Shown in pieces: positions 1 through 8,724 of a DNA stretch of 64,000 nt. Under the pieces are notes generated by a model, which did not search any database, was not told the origin of the DNA, and saw only the letters and a list, made by a program, of their open reading frames with translations. The position numbers were made by a program, and so were the translations under genes. The first letter of the stretch is position 1, and the number at the start of each line of letters is the position of its first letter. The stretch comes from Serratia symbiotica (GTDB lineage Bacteria; Pseudomonadota; Gammaproteobacteria; Enterobacterales; Enterobacteriaceae): assembly GCA_024160085.1 (NCBI GenBank), contig JAMDYG010000002.1:124001-188000 (forward strand), written 5' to 3'.

Positions 1-674
1 CTCATATTGCCCGTAACTATTCAGGCTATGGTCTGCCGCAGGCGGATCTAATCCAAGAGGGCAATATCGGCCTGATGAAAGCTGTTCGTCGCTTCAACCC
101 GGAGGTTGGCGTACGTCTGGTGTCCTTTGCGGTGCATTGGATTAAGGCAGAAATCCACGAATACGTGCTGCGCAATTGGCGCATTGTTAAGGTTGCTACC
201 ACCAAGGCTCAGCGCAAACTGTTCTTTAACCTGCGTAAAACCAAGCAGCGCCTGGGCTGGTTCAATCAGGACGAGGTAGAGCTGGTGGCTCGCGAACTGG
301 GCGTGACCAACAAAGACGTGCGAGAGATGGAGTCCCGCATGGCGGTACAAGATATGACATTCGATCCGGCCCCAGATGACGAAACCCGTGACGGCCAGTC
401 GCTAGCGCCCGTACTCTATCTACAGGATAAAAGCTCCAATTTCTCCGAAGATATTGAAGCGGATAACTGGGAAAGCAACGCAGCGGACAAAATAGCTTAT
501 GCGCTGGAAGGTCTAGATGAGCGCAGCCAGCATATCATTCGTGCCCGTTGGTTGGATAATAACAACAAGTCTACGCTGCAAGAGCTGGCCGATCAGTACG
601 GCGTTTCCGCCGAACGTGTACGTCAACTTGAAAAAAAGGCCATGAATAAACTGAAAATGGCGATCGAAGCATAA
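1..674 (+). CDS. rpoH: RNA polymerase heat-shock sigma factor RpoH (sigma-32), 5' end missing
   Basis: This is the C-terminal three quarters of sigma-32, which directs RNA polymerase to heat-shock promoters. The reading frame is open from base 3, so the start lies outside the window. Visible landmarks are the region 2 core ([19 protein letters not shown]), the RpoH-box QRKLFFNLR that distinguishes RpoH from other group 3 sigmas, and a C-terminal region 4 helix-turn-helix ([21 protein letters not shown]). The stop is TAA at 672-674, and the C-terminus ends AIEA as in E. coli. No frameshift or internal stop is seen, so the gene is probably functional. It is followed by a panZ remnant on the opposite strand, the usual enterobacterial neighbour. 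Confidence 0.96.
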   Translation, partial: HIARNYSGYGLPQADLIQEGNIGLMKAVRRFNPEVGVRLVSFAVHWIKAEIHEYVLRNWRIVKVATTKAQRKLFFNLRKTKQRLGWFNQDEVELVARELGVTNKDVREMESRMAVQDMTFDPAPDDETRDGQSLAPVLYLQDKSSNFSEDIEADNWESNAADKIAYALEGLDERSQHIIRARWLDNNNKSTLQELADQYGVSAERVRQLEKKAMNKLKMAIEA

Positions 675-688
675 GTTTATTCCACGAC

Positions 689-711
689 AAAAAAGCCCAG
701 TGTGGGCTGCC
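689..711 (-). terminator. Intrinsic terminator-like hairpin (minus strand)
   Basis: GCCCA-GTG-TGGGC at 695-707 forms a short GC stem. On the minus strand it is followed by six T residues, so it suits transcripts coming from the panZ side, and it lies between the convergent rpoH and panZ genes. It could also act weakly on rpoH. Confidence 0.5.
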
Positions 712-809
712 TCCATAACCTTAAATATTGCCTGTCTTCATGGCAAAGACTGTTCAAAGGCCGCCACCCGACACAATGGCGATCAGCCCCCATGCTGTCA
801 GTCAAGGCA

Positions 810-1224
810 TCACTTCTGCCAAAGTTCTCCCTGTGAGACGAAGCCGCAAGCGCGCATAAAATTGCCGACTGCTCTGCGCTTGCAGAGAGCAAGGCGGGCG
901 GTTTACAGATGCCAGTAAGCGGCCTGCGGTAACTGACGCTGTTGTGTCCTACACCAGATACAACCCCACGCCACGGCGGAGTGCCTGCCACTTCACGTAC
1001 CCGTAGATCTTGTAAGCTAGGCGTGGTCATCCCGCAGTACGATTTTCACCGCACCCAGCAGTCGTTCGTTAAAGCGGGCAGCAAACAGGGCTTAATAGGG
1101 CTTTACCGTCACTGCCGTTAAGCCATCGTTGCCATTGTTCCGGCTGCTGATGCGGCCAAATTTTGCCGAGGTTGATGAGATCTTGCGTAGACAACGCAAT
1201 CAAACGCTCAATAGTTAATTTCAT
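810..1224 (-). pseudogene. panZ: PanZ/PanM (PanD maturation factor), decayed
   Basis: PanZ is a GNAT-fold protein that triggers self-cleavage of aspartate 1-decarboxylase PanD and limits its activity in a CoA-dependent way. From ATG 1224 the minus strand reads MKLTIERLIALSTQDLI, matching the PanZ N-terminus. Later pieces fall in different frames: ARFNERLLGAVKIVL, then LQDLRVREV, then a tail resembling the family C-terminus (FMRACGFVSQGELWQK) ending at 810. At least two frameshifts separate these blocks, so the gene is dead. Position next to rpoH matches E. coli. The identification rests on several short but ordered matches. Confidence 0.82.
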
Positions 1225-1644
1225 GCAGAATTCCCGCGCAGCTAAATAATACCGACAGTGTAATAGATCTTGCGCAGAGCCTAATGCCAGTTTTTATTAG
1301 AAATACTGCTTGCATAGGCATCCACTTTTTTGATCAGCTGATGATCCGTTGCGCCGTAAAGCCTCATCCTTCTGATCTGCCCCCATAAAGAATTGACCGC
1401 CTAATGCGTAGCGGCACTGCAAGGAGCCGGGTTGCGCATTCTGGTGTATACCGGCAACCAACCACAGCATGTGCCTGTTATGAGATTTGCGCTGACCGGA
1501 GTGATTGATCAGCGCAAATTTCAGACCTGTGGGCTATCACGGTGGTTACCACTCTTTGCCAAAAGCTTGCATTTTATACAGATGTCAACAGTCTTTTCGT
1601 CACTACTTGTCGCTCTTTCCGTTATAATCGCTCTTTAAACTTTG
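1225..1644. other. Degraded intergenic region with a hairpin
   Basis: There is no intact gene here. On the minus strand between about 1300 and 1430 an open stretch ends QLIKKVDAYASSISNKN; I do not recognise it, and it may be the tail of a lost gene. A perfect 11-bp inverted repeat (ATTTGCGCTGA at 1485-1495, TCAGCGCAAAT at 1509-1519, 13-nt loop) looks like a terminator or attenuator without a clear T-tract. A TATAAT hexamer occurs at 1623-1628, just before the ~144-bp repeat that separates it from yigM. Confidence 0.5.
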
Positions 1645-1788
1645 AACCTATCCCATTAGGCTATTTTATTTGCCATTTTGGGCCTAGGCAGTGCTCGTCC
1701 CCCCTCACGGACTCCAGGTAGGCTGCGGTTGTTGCACGCTGTTAGTATCTAAACTGGATGCAACAATATACGCCGATGGGGATAGGTA
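1645..1788 (+). repeat. ~144-bp dispersed repeat, copy A
   Basis: First of six copies of a short intergenic element (others near 5418, 6441, 18012, 45259 and 46291). It begins AACCTATCCCATTAGGC and ends with an imperfect inverted copy (GCCGATGGGGATAGGTA). The core contains CTATTTTATTTGCCATTTTGG, an internal GGTTGTTGC, and CAACAATATACGCC near the right end. The flanking pentamers CTTTG (1640-1644) and CTTTA (1789-1793) could be a decayed 5-bp target duplication. It ends about 20 bp before the yigM start and may have displaced its native promoter or ribosome binding site. Confidence 0.85.
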
Positions 1789-1807
1789 CTTTATAGGGTG
1801 AACCATA

Positions 1808-2668
1808 GTGCTGCTTCTGGTGATAACTACCATTTTGTGGGCGTTCTCTTTTAGCTTAATTGGCGAGTACTTGGCTGGCCATGTCGACAGTGGATTTTCG
1901 GTGCTGATGCGCATTGGGCTGGCAGCGCTGGTATTCCTACCGTTCCTGCGCTGGCGCAATATCAGGCCATAGGTGATCCTGCTGTATATGCTGGCGGGAG
2001 CCTGCCAACTCGGCATTATGTACTTATTCATCTTCCGCGCTTACCTATATTTGACCGTACCGAAGTTCCTGCTGTTCACCGTACTGATACCGCTGTATGT
2101 CACGCTGATCTATGACCTGATCAGCGGCCAACTCCTGAGCTGGGGCTATATATTCAGCGCACTACTGGCAGTACTAGGCGCAGCGATCATCCGTTACCAT
2201 CAACTGAGTGAACATTTTTGGTGGGGGTTGCTGCTGGTTCAGGCAGCGAATATCAGCTTCGCTATCGGCATGGTCGGCTATAAGTATCTAATGGAAGTGC
2301 ATCCGCTGCCACAGCATACTGCATTTTCATGGTTCTATCTGGGCGCATTAGAAATAGCGGTGGTAGCCTGGTTCTTGTGGGGAAACCCGCAGCAACTGCC
2401 GACCACTAAACTACAATGGGGCGTGTTGATCTGGCTAGGCGTGGTGGCCTCCGGATTGGGATACTTCATGTGGAACTATGGCGCTACCCAGGTGGACGCC
2501 GGGACACTGGGCATCATGAATAGCATGCATGTGCTAGCGGGTCTGTTGGTGAATTTAGCCATCTGGCAGCAGCAACCGCATTGGGCAAGCTTTATCATCG
2601 GCGCAGCGGTGATTGCCACTTCGCTATGGGTGTACCGCCACTGGGTAGTGCCGAAGCAGGCAGGTTGA
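1808..2668 (+). pseudogene. yigM: YigM-like EamA-family transporter (probable biotin importer), one nonsense codon
   Basis: E. coli YigM is a ten-helix EamA/DMT-superfamily protein reported to import biotin. From GTG 1808 the frame reads VLLLVITTILWAFSF and continues with hydrophobic helices to TGA 2668 (286 codons, near family length). It is interrupted only by TAG at 1970-1972, after about 54 codons, so the coding sequence is otherwise preserved. Downstream initiation at GTG 1973 would give a 231-residue protein lacking the first two helices. The yigM-metR-metE order is the enterobacterial one. A single amber codon suggests a recent loss; sequencing error cannot be excluded from the sequence alone. 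Confidence 0.85.
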
Positions 2669-2684
2669 AAGGCGGTGCATAAAA

Positions 2685-3063
2685 TTATGTCCGTATGATG
2701 CTGGCAGCGTTGGCGTTGGGACGCACCGCATCACGCACGAACGGCAGATGGTTACAGGCGTGCTGGCGTGCAGATCGGATAAAGGCCTCTATCACCGCCT
2801 GACTCTGTTCATCATCGCGTACCGCAATGCAGGTCGCTGCGCGGCAATACCTATTCCGCTAGCTGTAACAAAATTTTGCCCTGCGCGGTGAAACACAGCG
2901 GCTGGCTTTTGCGCACAAACAACTTGAAGTCAAGATGCTGCTACAGATCGCTGAACTGATGTGACAGCGCAGACTGCGTCTGATGGAGTTGAGCTGCCGC
3001 TGCCGCCAGCGAGCCGGTATTACGCAGAGCTTGCAGCGTCCGTAAGTGTTTTAGTTCAATCAT
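2685..3063 (-). pseudogene. metR: MetR (LysR-type regulator of methionine genes), internally deleted
   Basis: MetR activates metE and other methionine genes in response to homocysteine. From ATG 3063 the N-terminal winged helix is readable ([13 protein letters not shown], then [20 protein letters not shown]). A premature stop follows, then a large internal deletion. The family C-terminus reappears at the far end ([18 protein letters not shown]) and ends at 2685. About 380 bp remain of a gene usually near 950 bp. It cannot make a functional regulator, and its target metE is also destroyed. Confidence 0.92.
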
Positions 3064-3108
3064 GAGGATCCTTCACAGTGAAAATGAATAAATTACGCTT
3101 GTGGTTAG

Positions 3109-3254
3109 CCAATAGCGTGTGTCGCGTAGCTTACGGCCAACAGCTAGCAATTCTTCCTGCGTTGTGTTGCTTGCCTAGTAGCTTTTCTGCGCTTTTTCAG
3201 TTCACGTTGTAGCCTAACGAGTGGAAAACCCAGTATGTGATTTAAAATTGCCAT
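3109..3254 (-). pseudogene. metE: Inverted 5' fragment of metE
   Basis: On the minus strand, starting at ATG 3254, the sequence encodes the extreme N-terminus of cobalamin-independent methionine synthase: MAILNHILGFPLVRLQREL, then EELLAVGRKLRDTRYW after a 1-nt slip and an amber codon. The rest of metE lies on the plus strand from about 3335, so this block has been flipped relative to its own gene. It ends at the codon equivalent to Trp about 49, close to where the plus-strand part resumes ([16 protein letters not shown]). The inverted segment also carries the former metR-metE intergenic region (3255-3330). Confidence 0.85.
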
Positions 3255-3334
3255 CTTCATACCCCTAATTTAGCCATCCAAATGTTTAGTTTACACATCC
3301 ATAATCCGCAGCTACTGTATTAACGCAACGATAG

Positions 3335-5335
3335 GCCGGGATGGATTGGGTACCAGTCGGCGATTTCGCTTGGTACGACCATATATTGACCATCAGCCTG
3401 CTGCTAGGCAACGTGCTAGCGCGCCATCAGAATGCCGATAGTTGTATCGATTCGGACACGCTATTCTCTGCATTGGCTGTCGTGGCCGTGCGCCTAGCGG
3501 TAAGCCAGCAGCCGTAGCGGAAATGACCAAGTGGTTCAACACTAACTACCACTATATAGTGCCTGAATTACATCAGGGCCAGCAGTTCAAACTAGGCTGG
3601 ACGCAATTGCTGGACGAAGTTTACGAAGCGCTAGTGCTAGGCCACAAAATCAAACCGGTACTGCTGGGCCCCGCCACCTATCTATGGCTGGGCAAAGTGA
3701 AGAGTGAGCCGTTCGACTGCCTGTCACTGCTTAAAGATATCCTACCGGTCTACCAACAGGTGCTGACCAAACTGGCAAAACGCGGCATCGAATGGGTGCA
3801 GATCGACGAGCCTGCGCTGGTGCTGGAGTTACCGCAATAATGGCGGAACGCCTTCAAGCCAACATACGATGCACTGCAGGGGCAGGTAAAACTACTGCTA
3901 ACCACCTATTTTGACAGCATCTGCCACAATCTCGACACTCTCCGTACACTACCGGTGCAAGGTCTGCACGTTGATCTGGTTGCCGGACATGACGATATCG
4001 CTGTGCTGGATCAGGCGCTACCAAAAGAGTTGCTACTGTCGCTGGGTGTGGATTAATAGCCGCAATGTTTGGCGTGCCGATCTGAGCAGTTTCTTCAACC
4101 GCTGGTTGGCCGCCGTCCACTATAGATCGGCATTTCTTGCTTCCTGCTGCACAGTCCGATCGATCTCAGTGTAGAAAACCGCTTAGACGAGGAAGTGAAA
4201 AGCTGGTTCGCCTTCTCGTTGCAGAAATGCGCCTAATTGGACGCCTATAGCGCGCTAATCCGCACCAGCCATCAGTCCAGCCGCGTACACAATGCGCAGG
4301 TAGGCAAACGCCTGGCGGCGATCGCCGCACGGGGACAGCGAACGCTAGTGTCCTTATACCCAGCACGGCTCAGGCACAATGTGAGCGCTTCAACCTACTA
4401 GCCTGGCCCATGGACGACTATAGGGTCGTTCCCACAGACTACCGAAATCCGCAGCCCGCGTCTGGATTTTAAACAAGGTCGGCTTGACGGCAACCGCTAC
4501 CGCACCAGCATCAGCAAACATATTAAGCAGGCGATCGTCGAGCAAGAATGCCTTGGCTGGATGTGCTGGTGCATGGCGAAGCAGAGCGCAACGACATGGT
4601 GGAATATTTCGGCGAGAAACTCGATGGTTTTGTCTTTACCTAGAACGGCTGGGTACAAAGCTACGGTTCCCGCTGCGTGAAGCTACCAGTGATGATTATC
4701 AGCGACATCAGCCTCCCACAAGCCAATCACTGTCGAGTGGGCGAAATATGCTCAGTAGCTGAACGACAAGCCCGTAAAAAGCATGTTGACCGGTCCAGTG
4801 ACTATCCTGTGCTGGTCGTTCCCGCGCGAAGATATCACCCGTGAAGTAATCGCCAAACAGATCGCCTTAGCACTGCGCGATGGAGTAGAAGACTTGGAAA
4901 AAGCCGGCATCGGTATCCATCCAGATCGACAAGCCAGTGCTACTAGAAGGCCTACCGCTGCGTCAATCCGACTAGGCGGCGTACCTCTGAACTGGGCAGT
5001 GGATGCCTTCAAACTGAACGCTGTGGTAGCGTAGGCTGATACACAGATCCATACCCACATGTGTTACTGCTAGTTCAACGACATCATGGATTTCCGATAT
5101 GGATCTGTTGGAAACATTCAAAGAGTTCGAGTATCCGGACGAAATCGGCCCAGGCGTGTACAACATCCACTCGCCGAACGTGCCGAGCATAGAATGGATA
5201 ATAGCGCTGCTGCGTAAAGCGGCGCAGAACATCCCGGCAGAACGCCTGTTGGTTAACCCGGACTGCAGCCTGAAAACCCGTGGCTGGCCAGAAACTCGTC
5301 AGTCCCTGGCCAATAAGCACCTACACAAACAGTAA
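3335..5335 (+). pseudogene. metE: MetE cobalamin-independent methionine synthase, main body, decayed
   Basis: MetE transfers a methyl group from methyl-tetrahydrofolate to homocysteine. The plus-strand remnant runs from [16 protein letters not shown] to the family C-terminus ([18 protein letters not shown]) ending with TAA 5335. Readable blocks include [43 protein letters not shown] and [16 protein letters not shown]. They are separated by in-frame stops (for example 3838, about 4232 and 4399) and several frameshifts (about 4050, 4550, 4900, 5090). The N-terminal ~50 codons are inverted upstream at 3109-3254. The gene is completely inactive; methionine would have to come from MetH, the host or a partner symbiont. 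Confidence 0.95.
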
Positions 5336-5397
5336 GCCTGATCGCTGTAGACGTTCGGTGGCCTATTGTCCTATTCGCGATTAATATGTTACGGTTA

Positions 5398-5734
5398 TAT
5401 ACCCGACATACTCTAAGAACCTATCCCATTAGGCTATGTTATTTGCCATTTTGGCTTTGGGCTATGCTCACTCTCCTCAGATACTCCCTGTATGCTGCGG
5501 TTGTTGTGCGCTGTCGTAGTGCAAACGGGCTACAATAATGTGCGCCTGCTGGCACAGGTTCTAAGTTGCCTGTACGTGAGCTTTCCTCGCTCACCCTAGT
5601 CACTGACTGATGTAAGCTCCAGGGGATTAATGAACCTCATGGATGAGGTTTAGCGCAAACGCGGTTTAAATGGGTTTCCAACCCATTTATCGCTGCGTTG
5701 CCACCGTCCTGCAACCTGAATTATTTAGGGTATA
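5398..5734 (+). repeat. ERIC element 1, interrupted by another repeat
   Basis: Enterobacterial repetitive intergenic consensus. The left end TATACCCGACATACTCTAAG is at 5398-5417 and the body resumes at 5561. It contains the classic ATGTAAGCTCC...GGGGATT core and ends TTATTTAGGGTATA at 5734. A 143-bp unrelated repeat sits between the two parts. The right half carries two extra perfect hairpins absent from the second ERIC copy: AACCTCAT-GG-ATGAGGTT (5633-5650) and AAATGGGTT-TCC-AACCCATTT (5668-5688). Confidence 0.88.
5418..5560 (+). repeat. ~144-bp dispersed repeat, copy B, nested in ERIC
   Basis: The 143-bp element begins AACCTATCCCATTAGGC and ends GCCTGCTGGCACAGGTT. The two 17-bp ends match as an inverted repeat at 13 positions. 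It is flanked by an exact 5-bp duplication, CTAAG, at 5413-5417 and 5561-5565. Removing the element plus one CTAAG restores an uninterrupted ERIC left arm comparable to the intact copy at 6312. This is the clearest evidence in the window that the repeat moved by transposition. Confidence 0.92.
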
Positions 5735-5768
5735 GTCATCATGAATATTGACTATCAAGGGCCGCATA

Positions 5769-6278
5769 TTGAGCCTTAATTACATTATCAACTGGGTCAG
5801 CGACGTCGTGCGTCAGCACGAGAGCTGGGCCATCCCCATTATCTTCTTTCTGGCGTTAGGCGAGTCGTTGGCGTTTCTGTCACTGCTACTGCCCGCCACG
5901 GTGATCCTACTCGCACTAGGGGCGCTGATTGGCGAAAGCGGTATCGCTTTCTGGCCGATTTGGGCTGCTGCTGCCGTTGGCGCTTTCTTCGGCGACTGGC
6001 TTTCCTATTGGATCGGTCATCACTATCAGCATCGGGTTGTTGATATGTGGCCACTGTCGCGCAATCCTCAATTGCTGACACGCGGCTATGCCTTTTTTGA
6101 GCGCTGGGGCGTGCTGGGCATTTTCATCGGCCGTTTCTTCGGCCCATTGCGCGCAATGGTACCATTAGTTGGCGGGATCTGCGGCATGCCGCATGGCTAT
6201 TTCCAACTGGCGAATATCACCTCAGCGATGATTTGGTCATTTGGCATTCTGGCACCTGGCGCATTAGGTATTAAATAG
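5769..6278 (+). CDS. DedA-family membrane protein, shortened C-terminus
   Basis: DedA/SNARE-associated proteins are inner-membrane proteins linked to lipid flipping and membrane energetics. The product has hydrophobic helices with the family pattern: an acidic residue in the first (FLALGESLAFLSLLLPATV), a GDW motif (GAFFGDWLSYWIG) and the conserved FIGRFFGPLRAMVPLVGG. I prefer TTG 5769 as start because AAGGG lies 7 nt upstream; TTG 5748 is in frame but has no such site. The protein ends at IK, just after GILAPGALG, where related proteins continue with a final helix, so it may be truncated. An ATG at 5741 opens only a 12-codon frame. Which DedA paralogue it is cannot be said. Confidence 0.75.
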   Translation: MSLNYIINWVSDVVRQHESWAIPIIFFLALGESLAFLSLLLPATVILLALGALIGESGIAFWPIWAAAAVGAFFGDWLSYWIGHHYQHRVVDMWPLSRNPQLLTRGYAFFERWGVLGIFIGRFFGPLRAMVPLVGGICGMPHGYFQLANITSAMIWSFGILAPGALGIK

Positions 6279-6311
6279 CTAAGCTAGTGGTTAGGCTGAG
6301 GGTTGCTTATT

Positions 6312-6439
6312 TATACCCGTCATACTTCAAGTTGCATGTGCGTTAGCTTTCCTCACACCCCCAGTAACTTACTGATGTAAGCTCCTGAGGGGGATGGCTG
6401 CGTTGCTGCCTTCCTGCAACTTGAATTATTTAGGGTATA
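6312..6439 (+). repeat. ERIC element 2
   Basis: A near-consensus ERIC copy: TATACCCGTCATACTTCAAG at the left, CAGTAACTTACTGATGTAAG in the core, GCAACTTGAATTATTTAGGG before the right end. It lies just downstream of the DedA gene and is immediately followed by repeat copy C. It serves as the uninterrupted reference for ERIC element 1. Confidence 0.92.
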
Positions 6440-6440
6440 G

Positions 6441-6584
6441 AACCTATCTCATAAGGCTATTTTATTTGCCATTTTGGCTATGGGCAGTGGTTCACTCTCC
6501 CGAGGTGCTCCCTGTAGGCTGCGATTGTTGCGCCCTGTCGGCGTGCAAACGGGCGGCAACAATGTACGCCTAACGGGATAGGAC
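6441..6584 (+). repeat. ~144-bp dispersed repeat, copy C
   Basis: The start AACCTATCTCATAAGGC directly abuts the right end of ERIC element 2. It shares the TATTTTATTTGCCATTTTGG core and the CGGCAACAATGTACGCC right arm, and ends GGGATAGGAC. No target duplication is recognisable (TATAG on the left, CTTAT on the right), so the flanks may have drifted or recombined. Confidence 0.88.
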
Positions 6585-6853
6585 CTTATTATTTATAAGT
6601 GTTAATTTATCTATTAACTATTAAGGAAAGCCTGATAATTTGATCACTAATTTATATCTATCTATGGTTTTTTATTTCCTTTATTTTTTACGATGATAAT
6701 TTACATCATAAGTGGATTGTTACTGTAATTAAACAGGCAAAACCAAGACTCAAGATAAATTTGTCAATGGGCTTGATTCTACCCCCTTATTATGTGATCC
6801 ATGAACCATAAAAACTTATATATAGGCGTTATATTTTCCACTAAGGAGTGTCG
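6585..6853. other. AT-rich intergenic region before a small ORF
   Basis: No gene is seen. The stretch is markedly richer in A+T than the surrounding sequence and probably holds the promoter of the small ORF at 6854. A ribosome binding site AAGGAG lies just before that start. Confidence 0.4.
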
Positions 6854-7147
6854 ATGAAAATTGAAGCAGAAAATACATTGCAGATAAAAACGCGCATGCA
6901 ACGTGCGCTGAATACTATGGTGCAGGATACGGTAAAAGCTAGAGATAAAAATATTTTGGCAGTCTCTTCAGGATTATCAATGCTAATGATAATTTTATAT
7001 ATGACGGATGATCCGAAAAAATATAAGCCACTGGAGAATGCGGCAGCAGTCAAAATTTCTTATAAAAATGGTAAATATACGGTGAACGATGTGGGTAATT
7101 TTAATTATGTTACTAAAGGAAAAGATATTATTAATAAAACTCAGTAA
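6854..7147 (+). CDS. Hypothetical 97-aa protein
   Basis: ATG 6854 is preceded at about 6-nt spacing by a strong ribosome binding site (AAGGAG), which decides this start over the in-frame GTG 6848. The product is lysine-rich, with one short hydrophobic segment (ILAVSSGLSMLMIILYM, about residues 35-51) and a soluble tail with a repeated K-x-G-K pattern (YKNGKYTVNDVGNFNYVTKG). I do not recognise the family. It is AT-rich compared with its neighbours and sits just upstream of a dead OprD-type porin. It may be a membrane-anchored or exported protein, possibly horizontally acquired. The frame is undamaged although most neighbours are broken. Confidence 0.5.
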   Translation: MKIEAENTLQIKTRMQRALNTMVQDTVKARDKNILAVSSGLSMLMIILYMTDDPKKYKPLENAAAVKISYKNGKYTVNDVGNFNYVTKGKDIINKTQ

Positions 7148-7229
7148 CACTTACTTTATAAAATAAAAAGACTCTTCACGGGATTAGCATGCCTAGGGAT
7201 ATTATATTTTCCCTGGAGGGTACTTTTAT

Positions 7230-8600
7230 GCTTAATGCATGTGGTTGATAATAAAAAATTCTGCTTCATGGAGTGTTATTGCTATTGCTCTATTATCAAC
7301 TACAGCGCAGAGTGCCGATAAAAGCCTGGTTGATTCGTCCTTTTTAAGGACAGTCAGGCTGAGATCTCACTGAAAAATTATTGGAAATACCTCAAAGATG
7401 ACGCCGATATTGCCAAGTCTCAGGAGATCCACGGCGCCTGGGGACAAGGGCTAGAGCTAGGGGCTATCAATCCGGTTATCTGGCGGATATCCTCGGTGTT
7501 AACCTTGATTACTACTACAGCGCAGTAAAACTAGGCGCTAGTGATACTTTTAATTCTAGCAGCGTGTTGTACAACAACAAACTCAATGATAGTAAAGACA
7601 ATGCAGCTGGGTTCAGTAAAATTGGGAAGCGCTATATTAAACTGAAAGGCGAAGTGGGTGGCGCTACGCTCAATGCGCAGTGGGGCTGGCAAACACTGCG
7701 ACTGCGCGATTATGGCGTGATTTCCCGTTCTACCCGTCTTTCTCCCAGCAGCTATTTGGGCTGGTCAGGCGGAGCGGCGCGTGCCGGGTTGTCTTTCCGT
7801 GGGGCTTATATCGAGCGTTCCATGGCGCGCAACTCCCGCGAAAGTCTACGCCTGCAAACCAACGATGGCCGTGTTATCGGCCATTTCGCCACTGCCGAGC
7901 TAGGCTATAAGAATGACCTGTTCAATGGTCAATTGGCACACGGTGAATCTCAGGACTACTTGCGCCGCTAAATCTTACGGCTGGCGCTCAGCCCCGATGA
8001 TAAACTCACACTGGGCAGTCAGATTTACACCACCCAAGCGCTAGACGGCTATCAGGCGATGGTGCTGAGTAAACGTTATTTCGATCGTAATGCTAACCAC
8101 TATGCTTTCGATGCTAAATAGAGCAGGAGCCACGCTGGAACCTTAAGTTGGGTATCGCCTATACTCGGGCACCAAAAGGGGAAGGAGCGTTGGGGTTTTA
8201 TCCTCGTCATATGACGAAAGACTCACGCGGCACCTTCACCTCTATGGCCAATGTAGAAGCGTATATGGCTGATGGTGAAACCATGCTGGGGATGGGAGGC
8301 CGAATACCGCATGACGCCTGAATTCACTGCTTGGCTGCCCGGTACCTATGATCAATTCGACTATCAAGGAGCTAGGGTACGCCTCGGTGAGATTAACGCT
8401 TTTAGCTGCTGGACGCCTTCACATCACAAGTTGAAAAATCTGACGGTGCTCGCCATCGTTTGGCCCAGGTTGGTCCTATAAGCACCAGAATAATATCTCC
8501 ATAATAGCCGATAGACGCTATTAAACGTCTCATTCTCTAGCGGCAGAATTTATTGCCGAGTACCGCGCTTCAAACTATTTTAACCTACCTAATTAGTGCA
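7230..8600 (+). pseudogene. OprD-family outer-membrane porin, decayed
   Basis: OprD-family porins are 18-strand barrels taking up small substrates such as peptides, sugars or chitooligosaccharides. A start near 7230 has a good GGAGGG site, but the frame shifts at once. A signal-peptide-like stretch (WSVIAIALLSTTAQSADK) follows. The mature part shows AEISLKNYWKYLKDD, LGVNLDYYYSAVKLGA, KIGKRYIKLKGEVGG and YKNDLFNGQLAHGES, all typical of the family. Stops at about 7971 and 8120 plus several frameshifts break it. The 3' end is approximate because the last strands are hard to trace. The substrate cannot be told; it could be a ChiP-like chitoporin. Confidence 0.75.
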
Positions 8601-8724
8601 GTATCACTTTTCGCTACTGCGCCCCTTCAATGAAAATATGCTGGACATCCATACAGCCTCACCTTAACGTGGCAGGTAATGGGCGTGTGAAACGCCGTAG
8701 CGGCAAGGTTTAATAGGAGGCAGG

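Noticed and set aside
677-1030. 117-codon minus-strand ORF
   Set aside because: Only its first part (LQDLRVREV) belongs to panZ; the remainder is out of frame with the family, so it is folded into the panZ pseudogene.
1432-1638. 68-codon plus ORF beginning RILVYTGNQPQH
   Set aside because: Slight resemblance to formyltransferase-like N-termini, but too short, no homologous continuation and no ribosome binding site.
5741-5779. ATG-initiated 12-codon frame before the DedA gene
   Set aside because: Out of frame with DedA and too short; not a credible leader peptide.
7680-7910. 76-codon ORF inside the porin remnant
   Set aside because: Shadow frame of the OprD-family pseudogene.
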